From positions 1 to 30,469 of the forward strand of contig CAJUKY010000020.1 of NCBI GenBank assembly GCA_910587055.1: a DNA stretch of 30,469 nt, given 5' to 3'. The position numbers and the translations under genes are program-made. Position 1 is the stretch's first letter. Every line of letters starts with the position of its first letter. This document shows positions 7,766-14,599 of this stretch, in pieces. The DNA comes from Candidatus Gastranaerophilales bacterium. Its GTDB lineage: Bacteria; Cyanobacteriota; Vampirovibrionia; Gastranaerophilales; Gastranaerophilaceae. The notes below the pieces were generated by a model, which searched no databases, was not told the origin of the DNA, and was given only the letters and a program-made list of their open reading frames with translations.

Positions 7766-8773
7766 TTACAGTTTTGAAGCAACCATTAATGTTGTTTCAG
7801 CAAGTCTTGTTGAATAACCCATTTCGTTATCATACCAAGAAACAACTTTAACCATATTGTCACCCATAGTCATTGTAAGAGCAGCATCTACGGTTGAAGA
7901 TTGAGAAGAGCCGATATAATCAGAAGATACAAGCGGTTCTTCAGAATAGCATAATACATGGCCGTCAGCAGCTTCTTTAAGAGCAGCATTTACTGATTCT
8001 GCCGTAACAGGTTTTTCTGTTTCAAATACAACGTCTACAACTGAAACGTCAGGAGTAGGAACTCTCATAGCAAAACCGTTTAATTTTCCTTTTAATTCAG
8101 GAAGAACAAGAGCAACAGCTTTAGCAGCGCCGGTTGTTGTAGGAACAATGTTTAAAGCGCCTGCGCGAGCACGTCTCGGGTCTTTGTGGCCTGCATCTAA
8201 GATTCTTTGGTCACCTGTGTAGCTGTGAACAGTTGTCATTAAGCCTTTTACAACGCCGAATTTTTCAGCAATAACTTTAGCAACAGGTGCTAAGCAGTTT
8301 GTTGTGCAAGATGCCATTGAAATAACGTTGTGTTTAGCAGGATCATATTCATTTTCGTTAACGCCGAGAACGATTGTTTTGTCTTCGTTTTTAGCGGGAG
8401 CTGAAATGATAACTTTTTTAGCGCCTGCTTGAATATGTGCAGCTGCTTTAGTTGCATCTGTGTAGAAACCTGTTGATTCAACGACAACTTCAACGCCAAG
8501 TTTTGCCCAGGGTAAGTTTGCAGGGTCTTTTTCAGCAAAGAATAAGATTTTTTTGCCGTTGATTACAAGACCGTCTTCAGCAACTTCAACAGTACCGCAG
8601 AATTTGCCCATAACTGAGTCATATTTAAAAACATGAGCAGCATTTGCAGGTGTTAAACCGGGGTCATTGATTGCAACGTAATCAATTTTATCAAAAATGC
8701 CTTCTCTGATGGCAGCACGTAAAGTATTTCTGCCAATTCTTCCAAAACCGTTAATCGCAACTTTTTTTGCCAT
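7766..8773 (-). CDS. gap: Glyceraldehyde-3-phosphate dehydrogenase
   Basis: 335 residues. It catalyses the phosphorylating, NAD(P)-dependent oxidation of glyceraldehyde 3-phosphate in glycolysis (cytosolic tetramer). The nucleotide-binding motif is INGFGRIGRN at residues 7-16, Asp37 in AINDPG sits where NAD-preferring enzymes have their adenosine-ribose-binding acid, and the catalytic cysteine is Cys156 in MASCTTNCLAP. The histidine of TTVHSYTGDQ and the DPRRARAGALNIVPTTTGAA segment are present. The start is the ATG at 8773, preceded by GAAGGAG. An in-frame extension to 8839 has no conserved residues and overlaps the promoter. Monocistronic. Confidence 0.98.
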   Translation of the reverse strand: MAKKVAINGFGRIGRNTLRAAIREGIFDKIDYVAINDPGLTPANAAHVFKYDSVMGKFCGTVEVAEDGLVINGKKILFFAEKDPANLPWAKLGVEVVVESTGFYTDATKAAAHIQAGAKKVIISAPAKNEDKTIVLGVNENEYDPAKHNVISMASCTTNCLAPVAKVIAEKFGVVKGLMTTVHSYTGDQRILDAGHKDPRRARAGALNIVPTTTGAAKAVALVLPELKGKLNGFAMRVPTPDVSVVDVVFETEKPVTAESVNAALKEAADGHVLCYSEEPLVSSDYIGSSQSSTVDAALTMTMGDNMVKVVSWYDNEMGYSTRLAETTLMVASKL

Positions 8774-8810
8774 AATGGTTCTTCTCCTTCTATATAAAAC
8801 TAACAAGCTA

Positions 8811-8839
8811 TTTATATTACAAAAATACAAAATTTTCAA
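8811..8839 (-). promoter_or_regulatory. Promoter of gap
   Basis: On the minus strand TTGAAA (8839-8834) and TATAAA (8816-8811) are separated by 17 bp, giving a leader of about 30 nt before the gap start codon. Confidence 0.75.
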
Positions 8840-8902
8840 GCAAACAAGAATAAAGTTTTTAATTATGGTATTTTTATATTAGATAATTAAAGGATTTTTT
8901 AA

Positions 8903-9490
8903 ATGATTAAAAATGTATGTGTATTTGCATCTTCATGCAATTTTTTAGATGAAATATATTATAAAGAAGCATCAGAACTCGGCAGACTGCTGGCTGAGGC
9001 AGGATATAATATGGTATACGGCGGAAGCTCCCTCGGGCTTATGTGGGAGTGTGCCAAAAAAGTAAAAGAAAACGGCAGAAAAATAATAGGCATCATGCCT
9101 GAAAAATTAAAAGAAATGGCGGAAAATTCAAAAGATTGCGATGAATTTTACGTTACAAAAGGCATGAGAGAAAGAAAAGCAAAAATGGATGAAATGAGCG
9201 ATGCCGTTATAGCATTGCCCGGCGGTTTCGGCACGCTTGAAGAATTAAGCGAGATGATTGTACAAAAACAATTGGGATATAACAAAAAAGCAATTATCCT
9301 TTTAAATACAAACGGGTTTTATAATCATTTAATTGAATTTTTTAATGAAATTTTAGAACAAAAGTTTGCATATAAAAGAGCCCGCGAGCTTTATTATGTT
9401 GCAAGTTCTTCAAAAGAAGCCGTTGAGTATTTAAAAGTATATAAAGAATCTTCCGTTGAAATTACAAAAGAAGAACTTTATACAAGGTAA
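8903..9490 (+). CDS. LOG-family protein (TIGR00730-type phosphoribohydrolase)
   Basis: 195 residues. The family hallmark PGGFGTLEE is near residues 111-119, with the upstream nucleotide-binding segment YGGSSLGLMWECA near 40-52 and the conserved MRERKAKMDE segment. LOG proteins release adenine or cytokinin bases from nucleoside 5'-monophosphates; bacterial members were long mis-annotated as lysine decarboxylases. The physiological substrate here is unknown. The start ATG follows AAAGGA by 8 nt. The gene converges with the acetyltransferase, with only 10 bp between their stop codons. It is divergent from gap across a 129-bp region. Confidence 0.88.
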   Translation: MIKNVCVFASSCNFLDEIYYKEASELGRLLAEAGYNMVYGGSSLGLMWECAKKVKENGRKIIGIMPEKLKEMAENSKDCDEFYVTKGMRERKAKMDEMSDAVIALPGGFGTLEELSEMIVQKQLGYNKKAIILLNTNGFYNHLIEFFNEILEQKFAYKRARELYYVASSSKEAVEYLKVYKESSVEITKEELYTR

Positions 9491-9500
9491 AGATTTAATT

Positions 9501-10049
9501 TTAATTTTCTTTAAATTTTTCCGTATCAAGATATTTAATTACTTTTGCGGGATTTCCCACAACAACGGCATTATCCGGCACATCCTTTGTTACGACAGAG
9601 CATGCTCCCACTATTGCATTTTCACCGATTGTCACTCCGGGCAGAATTGTAACATTTGCCCCTATCCAGACATTTTTCTTTATATGTACGGGTTTGCAGG
9701 TAATAACGGGTCTGTCATAAAAATCATGGTTATTTGTTAAAATTGTACAGTTTATTGCAATAAGCGTATTGTCTTCAATTGTAAGTCCGCCTGATGACAT
9801 ACATTTAAACCCGTTCATCAAAACTACACCCTTGCCAAGCTTTACGGTATTCCCAAGCAAAGTAAACACGGGCGGGTTTATTACGGTAGTTTCATCCACG
9901 CCGTTTGAAAATAATTCCTCCGTTAATTTTCTGCACTCAGGCGTTCCGGGCATTGTATTGTTTATTTTAAAACACAATTCAGATGCCCTTTTCATCTCTT
10001 TTTCGCGCTCTTCATCCGGTATTCTTAAATCAATTCTTACTTCTTCCAT
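9501..10049 (-). CDS. Sugar O-acetyltransferase, maltose/galactoside acetyltransferase family
   Basis: 182 residues. An N-terminal helical region (residues 1-55) of the MAT/GAT kind is followed by left-handed parallel beta-helix hexapeptide repeats. Markers are LTNNHDFYDR with the catalytic-type His, VWIGANVTILPGVTIGENAI and VVTKDVPDNAVVVGNPAKVI. It would transfer acetyl from acetyl-CoA to a sugar or similar hydroxyl in the cytosol, as a trimer. Acceptor unknown. The start ATG is preceded by AAGGAG. The promoter just upstream has the architecture of MerR-regulated genes, but no MerR gene is present in the window. Confidence 0.9.
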   Translation of the reverse strand: MEEVRIDLRIPDEEREKEMKRASELCFKINNTMPGTPECRKLTEELFSNGVDETTVINPPVFTLLGNTVKLGKGVVLMNGFKCMSSGGLTIEDNTLIAINCTILTNNHDFYDRPVITCKPVHIKKNVWIGANVTILPGVTIGENAIVGACSVVTKDVPDNAVVVGNPAKVIKYLDTEKFKEN

Positions 10050-10073
10050 TTTTCAAAATTCTCCTTTTTTTGA

Positions 10074-10104
10074 ATTTTACAACTTGGAGCTTACTCCAAG
10101 TCAA
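10074..10104 (-). promoter_or_regulatory. MerR-type promoter with 19-bp spacer and palindromic operator
   Basis: On the minus strand TTGACT (10104-10099) and TAAAAT (10079-10074) are separated by 19 bp. The palindrome ACTTGGAGtaagCTCCAAGT (10082-10101) fills the spacer. Over-long spacers with a centred operator are characteristic of MerR-family promoters, where the regulator untwists DNA to activate. It reads into the acetyltransferase whose start is at 10049. Confidence 0.8.
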
Positions 10105-10181
10105 GATTTTGATAATGGAATACCGCCAAAATTACCTATTAATCAAACCAAAACTTTTAGCATCAGTTTTAAGGGTTTTAA

Positions 10182-10706
10182 TCATGCAGATTTAAATAAC
10201 TTATAAATCAGGTGGGTCATTTTCTTATTTCGAACATTTTTTATGAATTTTCCGCAGATTTCTGCATTCAGATTTTCGGCAACTTTACGCGATGAGATAT
10301 TACCTGGACGAATTTCAAAAATAACTTCATTTAAATGCAGAGTATTAAATGCATAATCTACCAGTGCTTTGGCTGCTTCTGTTGCATATCCTTTATGCCA
10401 ATACTCTTTCTTTAGGATATAACCAATTTCATAGTATTGATTGTTTTCAATTACATCCGGAATTAAAGCTGATTGACCTATGATATTCCCTGTTTTATTT
10501 TCAGACATTATAAAATATCCCAGATTGCATTTTTTATAAAACTCTAAATTTTTATCTATCCATTCCTGAACGTCTTTATCCGTAAAATCATATTCCCAGG
10601 CATACATAACATCTTTATCCTGCAAAATTATTTTTAATTCTTCAAAATCATTTTGAGTTATGTATCTTAAAGTTAATCTTTCGGTTTTTAAAAATGTATT
10701 TTGCAT
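10182..10706 (-). CDS. GNAT N-acetyltransferase, RimJ/RimL-like
   Basis: 174 residues from the ATG at 10706. LKTERLTLRYITQNDFEEL at the N-terminus is the standard opening of the RimJ/RimL-type (Acetyltransf_3) family. The acetyl-CoA pyrophosphate-binding motif reads WHKGYATEAAKAL, followed by NEVIFEIRPGNISSRKVAEN. These enzymes acetylate N-termini of ribosomal proteins or small amines; the substrate is unknown. An upstream in-frame extension to 10796 runs across the tRNA-Gly gene and is rejected. No good Shine-Dalgarno precedes the ATG. The gene begins 58 bp downstream of tRNA-Gly(CCC) on the same strand and may be transcribed from the tRNA promoter. Confidence 0.87.
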   Translation of the reverse strand: MQNTFLKTERLTLRYITQNDFEELKIILQDKDVMYAWEYDFTDKDVQEWIDKNLEFYKKCNLGYFIMSENKTGNIIGQSALIPDVIENNQYYEIGYILKKEYWHKGYATEAAKALVDYAFNTLHLNEVIFEIRPGNISSRKVAENLNAEICGKFIKNVRNKKMTHLIYKLFKSA

Positions 10707-10763
10707 AAGATTAATTAATATATGATTGCGAGATTTTACAGATTTATACTCTAAAAATATATT

Positions 10764-10835
10764 AGCGGGGGACGGGGCTCGAACCCGCGGCGTCAACCTT
10801 GGGAAGGTTGCATTCTACCACTGAATTACCCCCGC
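10764..10835 (-). tRNA. tRNA-Gly(CCC)
   Basis: The 7-bp acceptor stem is GCGGGGG / CCCCCGC with T as discriminator base. The D arm is TTCAGTGGTAGAA, the anticodon arm CAACC-TTCCCAA-GGTTG gives anticodon CCC, and the T arm contains GGTTCGAGCC. The 3' CCA is not encoded. Transcribed on the minus strand; reads GGG codons. Confidence 0.95.
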
Positions 10836-11142
10836 AAAAAGAGTTAAAGCTAAAAAAGCCCCCTGTTTTCGGGCTTTTATTAATGGAGCGAACCTATGTA
10901 AGCCTCAAAGCTTGCATACGCCAGACTTGGCAAAACAGAACCTCATACAAGCTTAAACTTCCACAAATTTAAATGGAGCGGACGACGAGGCTCTCACTTC
11001 TGGCTTGCTTGAAAATCGGAACAATTGTTCTCGATTTTACTACGCAATCGGCGCATACTTCACTCGTACGGCTCGCAAGCTGTGCCTACGATTGAAGCAT
11101 CGCAACGTTGCTCGTTCTCGCACACTTATACCCATAAAAAAT
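10836..11142. other. Non-coding region between tRNA genes with tRNA fragments
   Basis: About 300 bp without a credible gene. It holds the terminator at 10854-10878 and a 16-nt copy of the 3' end of tRNA-Gly(UCC) (GCGGACGACGAGGCTC at 10978-10993, same orientation as 11144-11159). The word AATGGAGCG occurs twice (10882-10890 and 10972-10980), and there are several palindromic words, for example GAACAATTGTTC at 11019-11030. An open frame running across this stretch and the next tRNA is judged spurious. Confidence 0.6.
10854..10878. terminator. Terminator between the two tRNA-Gly genes
   Basis: AAAAGCCC / GGGCTTTT stem with a 9-nt loop. On the minus strand it is followed by a run of T and lies downstream of tRNA-Gly(UCC) and upstream of tRNA-Gly(CCC), so it may end the former's transcript. 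Confidence 0.7.
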
Positions 11143-11215
11143 AGCGGACGACGAGGCTCGAACTCGCAACAACTTGCTTGGAAGGCAAGGACTCTACCAA
11201 TTGAGTTACGTCCGC
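11143..11215 (-). tRNA. tRNA-Gly(UCC)
   Basis: The acceptor stem is GCGGACG / CGTCCGC with T discriminator. The D arm is AACTCAATTGGTAGAGT, the anticodon arm CTTGC-CTTCCAA-GCAAG gives anticodon UCC, and the T arm is GCGAG-TTCGAGC-CTCGT. CCA is not encoded. Reads GGA (and probably GGG) codons. Confidence 0.95.
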
Positions 11216-11245
11216 ACTTTTATTTAATTGTCAAATTTGCTCTGT

Positions 11246-11308
11246 GTAACTCAATTGGCAATTTGCAGTCAAGCTGCTTTGCTTTCAGCAATGTGAGTTA
11301 CGTCCGCA
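11246..11308. repeat. Partial copies of the tRNA-Gly(UCC) 5' end in opposite orientations
   Basis: GTAACTCAATTGG (11246-11258) repeats 13 nt of the tRNA acceptor/D-arm sequence on the plus strand. TGAGTTACGTCCGCA (11294-11308) repeats 15 nt of the same 5' end in the native minus-strand orientation. The two form an imperfect inverted repeat 5' of the intact tRNA gene. They are too short to be functional tRNAs. Confidence 0.6.
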
Positions 11309-11425
11309 TTTTATTCAATTTTCAAAACCTGCATAGTGCAAAGCTAAAACGAATTTTATACCAAAAAAAACTTTTTTTCAAGTAGATTTTTACCACTTTT
11401 ATATGACCGTGGTTTTTAAAAAAAA

Positions 11426-11434
11426 TGCTATAAT
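11426..11434 (+). promoter_or_regulatory. Extended -10 promoter of the helicase gene
   Basis: TGCTATAAT is an extended -10 element with a perfect TATAAT; the -35 is weak. Start of transcription would be near 11441, which makes the in-frame ATG at 11403 unusable and supports initiation at 11472. Confidence 0.6.
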
Positions 11435-11471
11435 TGCAGAACGGATAAATAACAAAAAAGGAAAATATTCC

Positions 11472-14400
11472 ATGCTTCAAGCTGTACCAAAGGTTATCAC
11501 ACAGGCATTTACAGGAAGTTTTATAAAAAAAATATCCCAGTATCTCCATGATTGCATAAGAGAAGAGGTGAAATCCTCCACATTCCGGAATTTAAAGGGC
11601 GATAAAGATAATAAATGGGTATTTTTAAAAGGCACAGAAACACTTTTCAGTGAATTTGACAAACCGCAGATGCTTGACGGGGCTGACAGCTACCTGACAG
11701 AGCTTATGGTGCAGTCCGATATGAGCCAGAAAGAAAAATATTTAATCTACGGATTTTTATTTTTAGAGGGCAAAAACGGCAAAAGCCGCAAGAATAATGA
11801 ATTTTTAACCCCTATTTTATATGTGCCATGCAAGCTTGAGAGAACAGGCAAAAATATAAAATTAACCGCAGAAGATGATATTTTATCCTTGAATACGGGG
11901 GCTCTTGCCCAGCTGATTAAAAAAGATGAAGAAGATGAAGTGGATGCGCTTCTTTCGGGGCTTCTTGAGACGGTGCCTGAATTGCCGCTTACCGAGGATT
12001 CGCTTGAGATATTTTTAACAACTTTAAAATCCGTGGTGCCTGATGTGGAAATTTCGCTCACACCGACTGTTGAAGAAGATTCAAGAGATTTCAAACAGGA
12101 GCTTGAAGATTTTTACGCCGCCGATTCGCTTGAAAACCTTGAAGAACTTGAAGAAACGGATTACGATGCGATTGAAACAATAAAACAGAAACCGAAAGTG
12201 AAGCTTGAAAAACTTGTTTTGACACGCAAACAGGCTGTTATACTAACCAAAAGACCTACCGTAACGGCAGGGGTGCTTCATGAGCTTTTGCAAATAGGTG
12301 AAAAACCTTTCGGAACAATAAAAGAAACTGCATTAAACATTATTCAGGAAGAATATTTAACATCCAACGGTAAGCAGGTGCCTGTGAAAGAGCCTGTAAT
12401 CAAGGATTTCTTCCCTGTAACACCATTATCTTTAAGTGATTCGCAGGAAGATGTTGTAAGAAAAATTGAAGAGAATGATTTCCTTGCAGTATACGGCCCT
12501 CCGGGAACAGGAAAATCTCAAACCATCGTAAATCTTGTATCACACCTTATTGCAAACGGCAAAACCGTGCTTGTAGCAAGCAGAATGGATAAAGCCGTGG
12601 ATGTTGTTGCAGAAAGGCTTAATGAACTCGGCGCGCCTTATCTGGCACTGCGTTCAGGCAGGGCAAATTACCAGAAGCAGCTCACCTTCAAGCTTGAAGA
12701 CCTGCTTTCAAATAAGGTGGATCTGGATTCTGATTATGCAGATGCCGTTTTAGCGGATGTACCTGATATGAAGGCGCTTTTGGATGAAATTAAACGGCTT
12801 GAAAATGCGGTTGAAAAAATTATCCAACTGGAAAAAAGATACACGCAAAATAAAACGGAGGCACAGGAAACGCTTGATGCCATAGGCAAAATGCGCTATA
12901 TAACAGGACATCTTAATTTAGATGAAGTTAAGATTCTTAAAGAAACCGTTACAAAGCTTAAAAATGATGTTCAATCCGGCAAAAAGGGTCTGTTTTTCAA
13001 TATTTCAGCCAACAGCAAAATAAATAAAATTAAGAAAATTTTGAATTATAAAAAACCCTTAAAATTAAACGATTTAACGGGAAGATTATCCTATGAACTT
13101 GATGCGGAAGGGCTTTTAGCCGAATTAAATTCAATTGAAGATGAAATTATGAATATCGGCAATCTTCATCAAATTTTAAAGAAAGTTGCGGCGCTGAAAG
13201 GAAAGCAAAAACGCCTTGCCGTGGATATTTTAAGAAACAGAAGGCGAAATGCCCTGAAAGAGCTTCTTTGCGACCAGAAAAAACGTCAGAGACTCATTGT
13301 GCATTCAAAATCGCTTGTTTCAAGAAAACGCGTAATTCAAGACAGAGTACTTGAAAAGGAAGACTTCAAGCCGCTTTTGGCTGCTTTTCCCTGCTGGTGT
13401 ACAACAACATATGCTGTTTCAAACAGTCTGCCCCTGAAGCCCGGAATGTTTGATGTTGTAATTATTGATGAAGCAAGCCAATGCGACATTGCGAGCTGTT
13501 TTCCGGTGCTTTACCGCGCTAAAAAAGCTGTAATTGTAGGCGATGATAAGCAATTAGCCCATTTAAGTTTCTTAGAGAAGGCAAAAGAACAATCCTTCCT
13601 GAATCAATACGGGATAGACGATAAATATCAGCTGATGTGGCGTTTCAGAACCAATTCAATGTTCGATTTAGCAAATTATTACTCAGCTTCGCCCGTTTTA
13701 CTGGATGAGCATTTCCGCTCAAGCCGCCCTATTATTGAGTTTTCAAGCAATGAATTTTACGGCGGCAGAATAAAAATTATGAAACCTTATTTTGACAAAA
13801 AATGCCCCGTAGAGCTTGTTTACGTTAAAGATGGGGCTGTAGATGCTGAAATAACAAGGAATATGGCGGAATCTGAAGCCATTATACAGAAAATTCAAGA
13901 TATAATGCATGAAAATGCAAAAGAAGGTTCAAACCCTGTATCCATAGGGGTTATAAGCCCTTTTAGAGGACAGGTGGAGTTAATCAAAAAGGATATTTTA
14001 AAAACATTCCCCGGAGAATTAATCCAAAAGCACCAGATTGAAGTGGGTACAGCACATACATTTCAGGGAGATGAAAGGGATGTAATCCTTATGTCATGGG
14101 CAATTGCAGAAAATGCACACGCTCAAAGCCTTACATTCCTGCAAAAACCAAACCTTTTCAATGTTGCTATAACGCGCGCCAGAAAAAGGATGATAAATTT
14201 TGTTTCAAAAGACCCGAATACCCTGCCCGAAGGGATTTTAAGGAATTATTTTGAATATATTTTATACTCAAATAAAACTTTTGAAATGAGAAATAACAAC
14301 ACTTTTAAAAATGAATTTGAAGAAGATGTATTTTTAGAATTAAGAAAGCTGGAACCCAATACCAGAGCGGGTATTGAGTGCGGCGGGGTAAATCTTGATT

Positions 14401-14597
14401 TGCTTTTGGGAAAACTTGTCGTAGAGTGCGACGGGGTGGAAGATAGCATAAAAAGCCGCGTCAGCAACATGAAAAAGCAGGCAATCCTTGAGCGGTGCGG
14501 ATTTAAGGTAATCCGTGTCACAAAAAGAGAATGGGACTTGAGTAAAAATGCTTGTCTTGATAGAATAATGGGTGAATATTCAAAAATCACCCGTTAG
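11472..14597 (+). CDS. SF1 (Upf1/Dna2-like) helicase with C-terminal nuclease-like domain
   Basis: 1041 residues from ATG 11472 (AAAAGGA upstream). Motif I is AVYGPPGTGKSQT near residue 340, motif II VVIIDEASQCD near 663-673, motif III VGDDKQLAHLS, a PFRGQVELIKK segment, motif V VGTAHTFQGDERDVI and motif VI NVAITRARKR near 896-905. A long, mostly helical, charged insert lies between motifs I and II. The last 90 residues contain NLDLLLGKLVVECDG followed by helices ending FKVIRVTKREW. This matches the layout of the small restriction-endonuclease-like (Vsr/MTES_1575-type) domains fused to such helicases, with acidic residues in the PD-(D/E)xK positions. ATP-driven unwinding coupled to nicking or cleavage is inferred. 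Such proteins occur in phage-defence and genome-maintenance settings. Only 2 bp separate it from mutS2. Confidence 0.88.
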   Translation: MLQAVPKVITQAFTGSFIKKISQYLHDCIREEVKSSTFRNLKGDKDNKWVFLKGTETLFSEFDKPQMLDGADSYLTELMVQSDMSQKEKYLIYGFLFLEGKNGKSRKNNEFLTPILYVPCKLERTGKNIKLTAEDDILSLNTGALAQLIKKDEEDEVDALLSGLLETVPELPLTEDSLEIFLTTLKSVVPDVEISLTPTVEEDSRDFKQELEDFYAADSLENLEELEETDYDAIETIKQKPKVKLEKLVLTRKQAVILTKRPTVTAGVLHELLQIGEKPFGTIKETALNIIQEEYLTSNGKQVPVKEPVIKDFFPVTPLSLSDSQEDVVRKIEENDFLAVYGPPGTGKSQTIVNLVSHLIANGKTVLVASRMDKAVDVVAERLNELGAPYLALRSGRANYQKQLTFKLEDLLSNKVDLDSDYADAVLADVPDMKALLDEIKRLENAVEKIIQLEKRYTQNKTEAQETLDAIGKMRYITGHLNLDEVKILKETVTKLKNDVQSGKKGLFFNISANSKINKIKKILNYKKPLKLNDLTGRLSYELDAEGLLAELNSIEDEIMNIGNLHQILKKVAALKGKQKRLAVDILRNRRRNALKELLCDQKKRQRLIVHSKSLVSRKRVIQDRVLEKEDFKPLLAAFPCWCTTTYAVSNSLPLKPGMFDVVIIDEASQCDIASCFPVLYRAKKAVIVGDDKQLAHLSFLEKAKEQSFLNQYGIDDKYQLMWRFRTNSMFDLANYYSASPVLLDEHFRSSRPIIEFSSNEFYGGRIKIMKPYFDKKCPVELVYVKDGAVDAEITRNMAESEAIIQKIQDIMHENAKEGSNPVSIGVISPFRGQVELIKKDILKTFPGELIQKHQIEVGTAHTFQGDERDVILMSWAIAENAHAQSLTFLQKPNLFNVAITRARKRMINFVSKDPNTLPEGILRNYFEYILYSNKTFEMRNNNTFKNEFEEDVFLELRKLEPNTRAGIECGGVNLDLLLGKLVVECDGVEDSIKSRVSNMKKQAILERCGFKVIRVTKREWDLSKNACLDRIMGEYSKITR

Positions 14598-14599
14598 AA

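Noticed and set aside
8774..8839. 22-codon N-terminal extension of gap
   Set aside because: It would overlap the gap promoter, lacks a ribosome binding site and is not part of the conserved protein.
10103..10206. Coding-like plus-strand segment ending NQTKTFSISFKGFNHADLNN, possibly the remnant of a gene
   Set aside because: It has no start of its own, overlaps the MerR-type promoter and the end of the GNAT gene, and its resemblance to protein is not specific enough to call a pseudogene.
11005..11385. 126-codon plus-strand open frame across tRNA-Gly(UCC)
   Set aside because: It runs antisense through a certain tRNA gene and its fragment repeats, and lacks expression signals.
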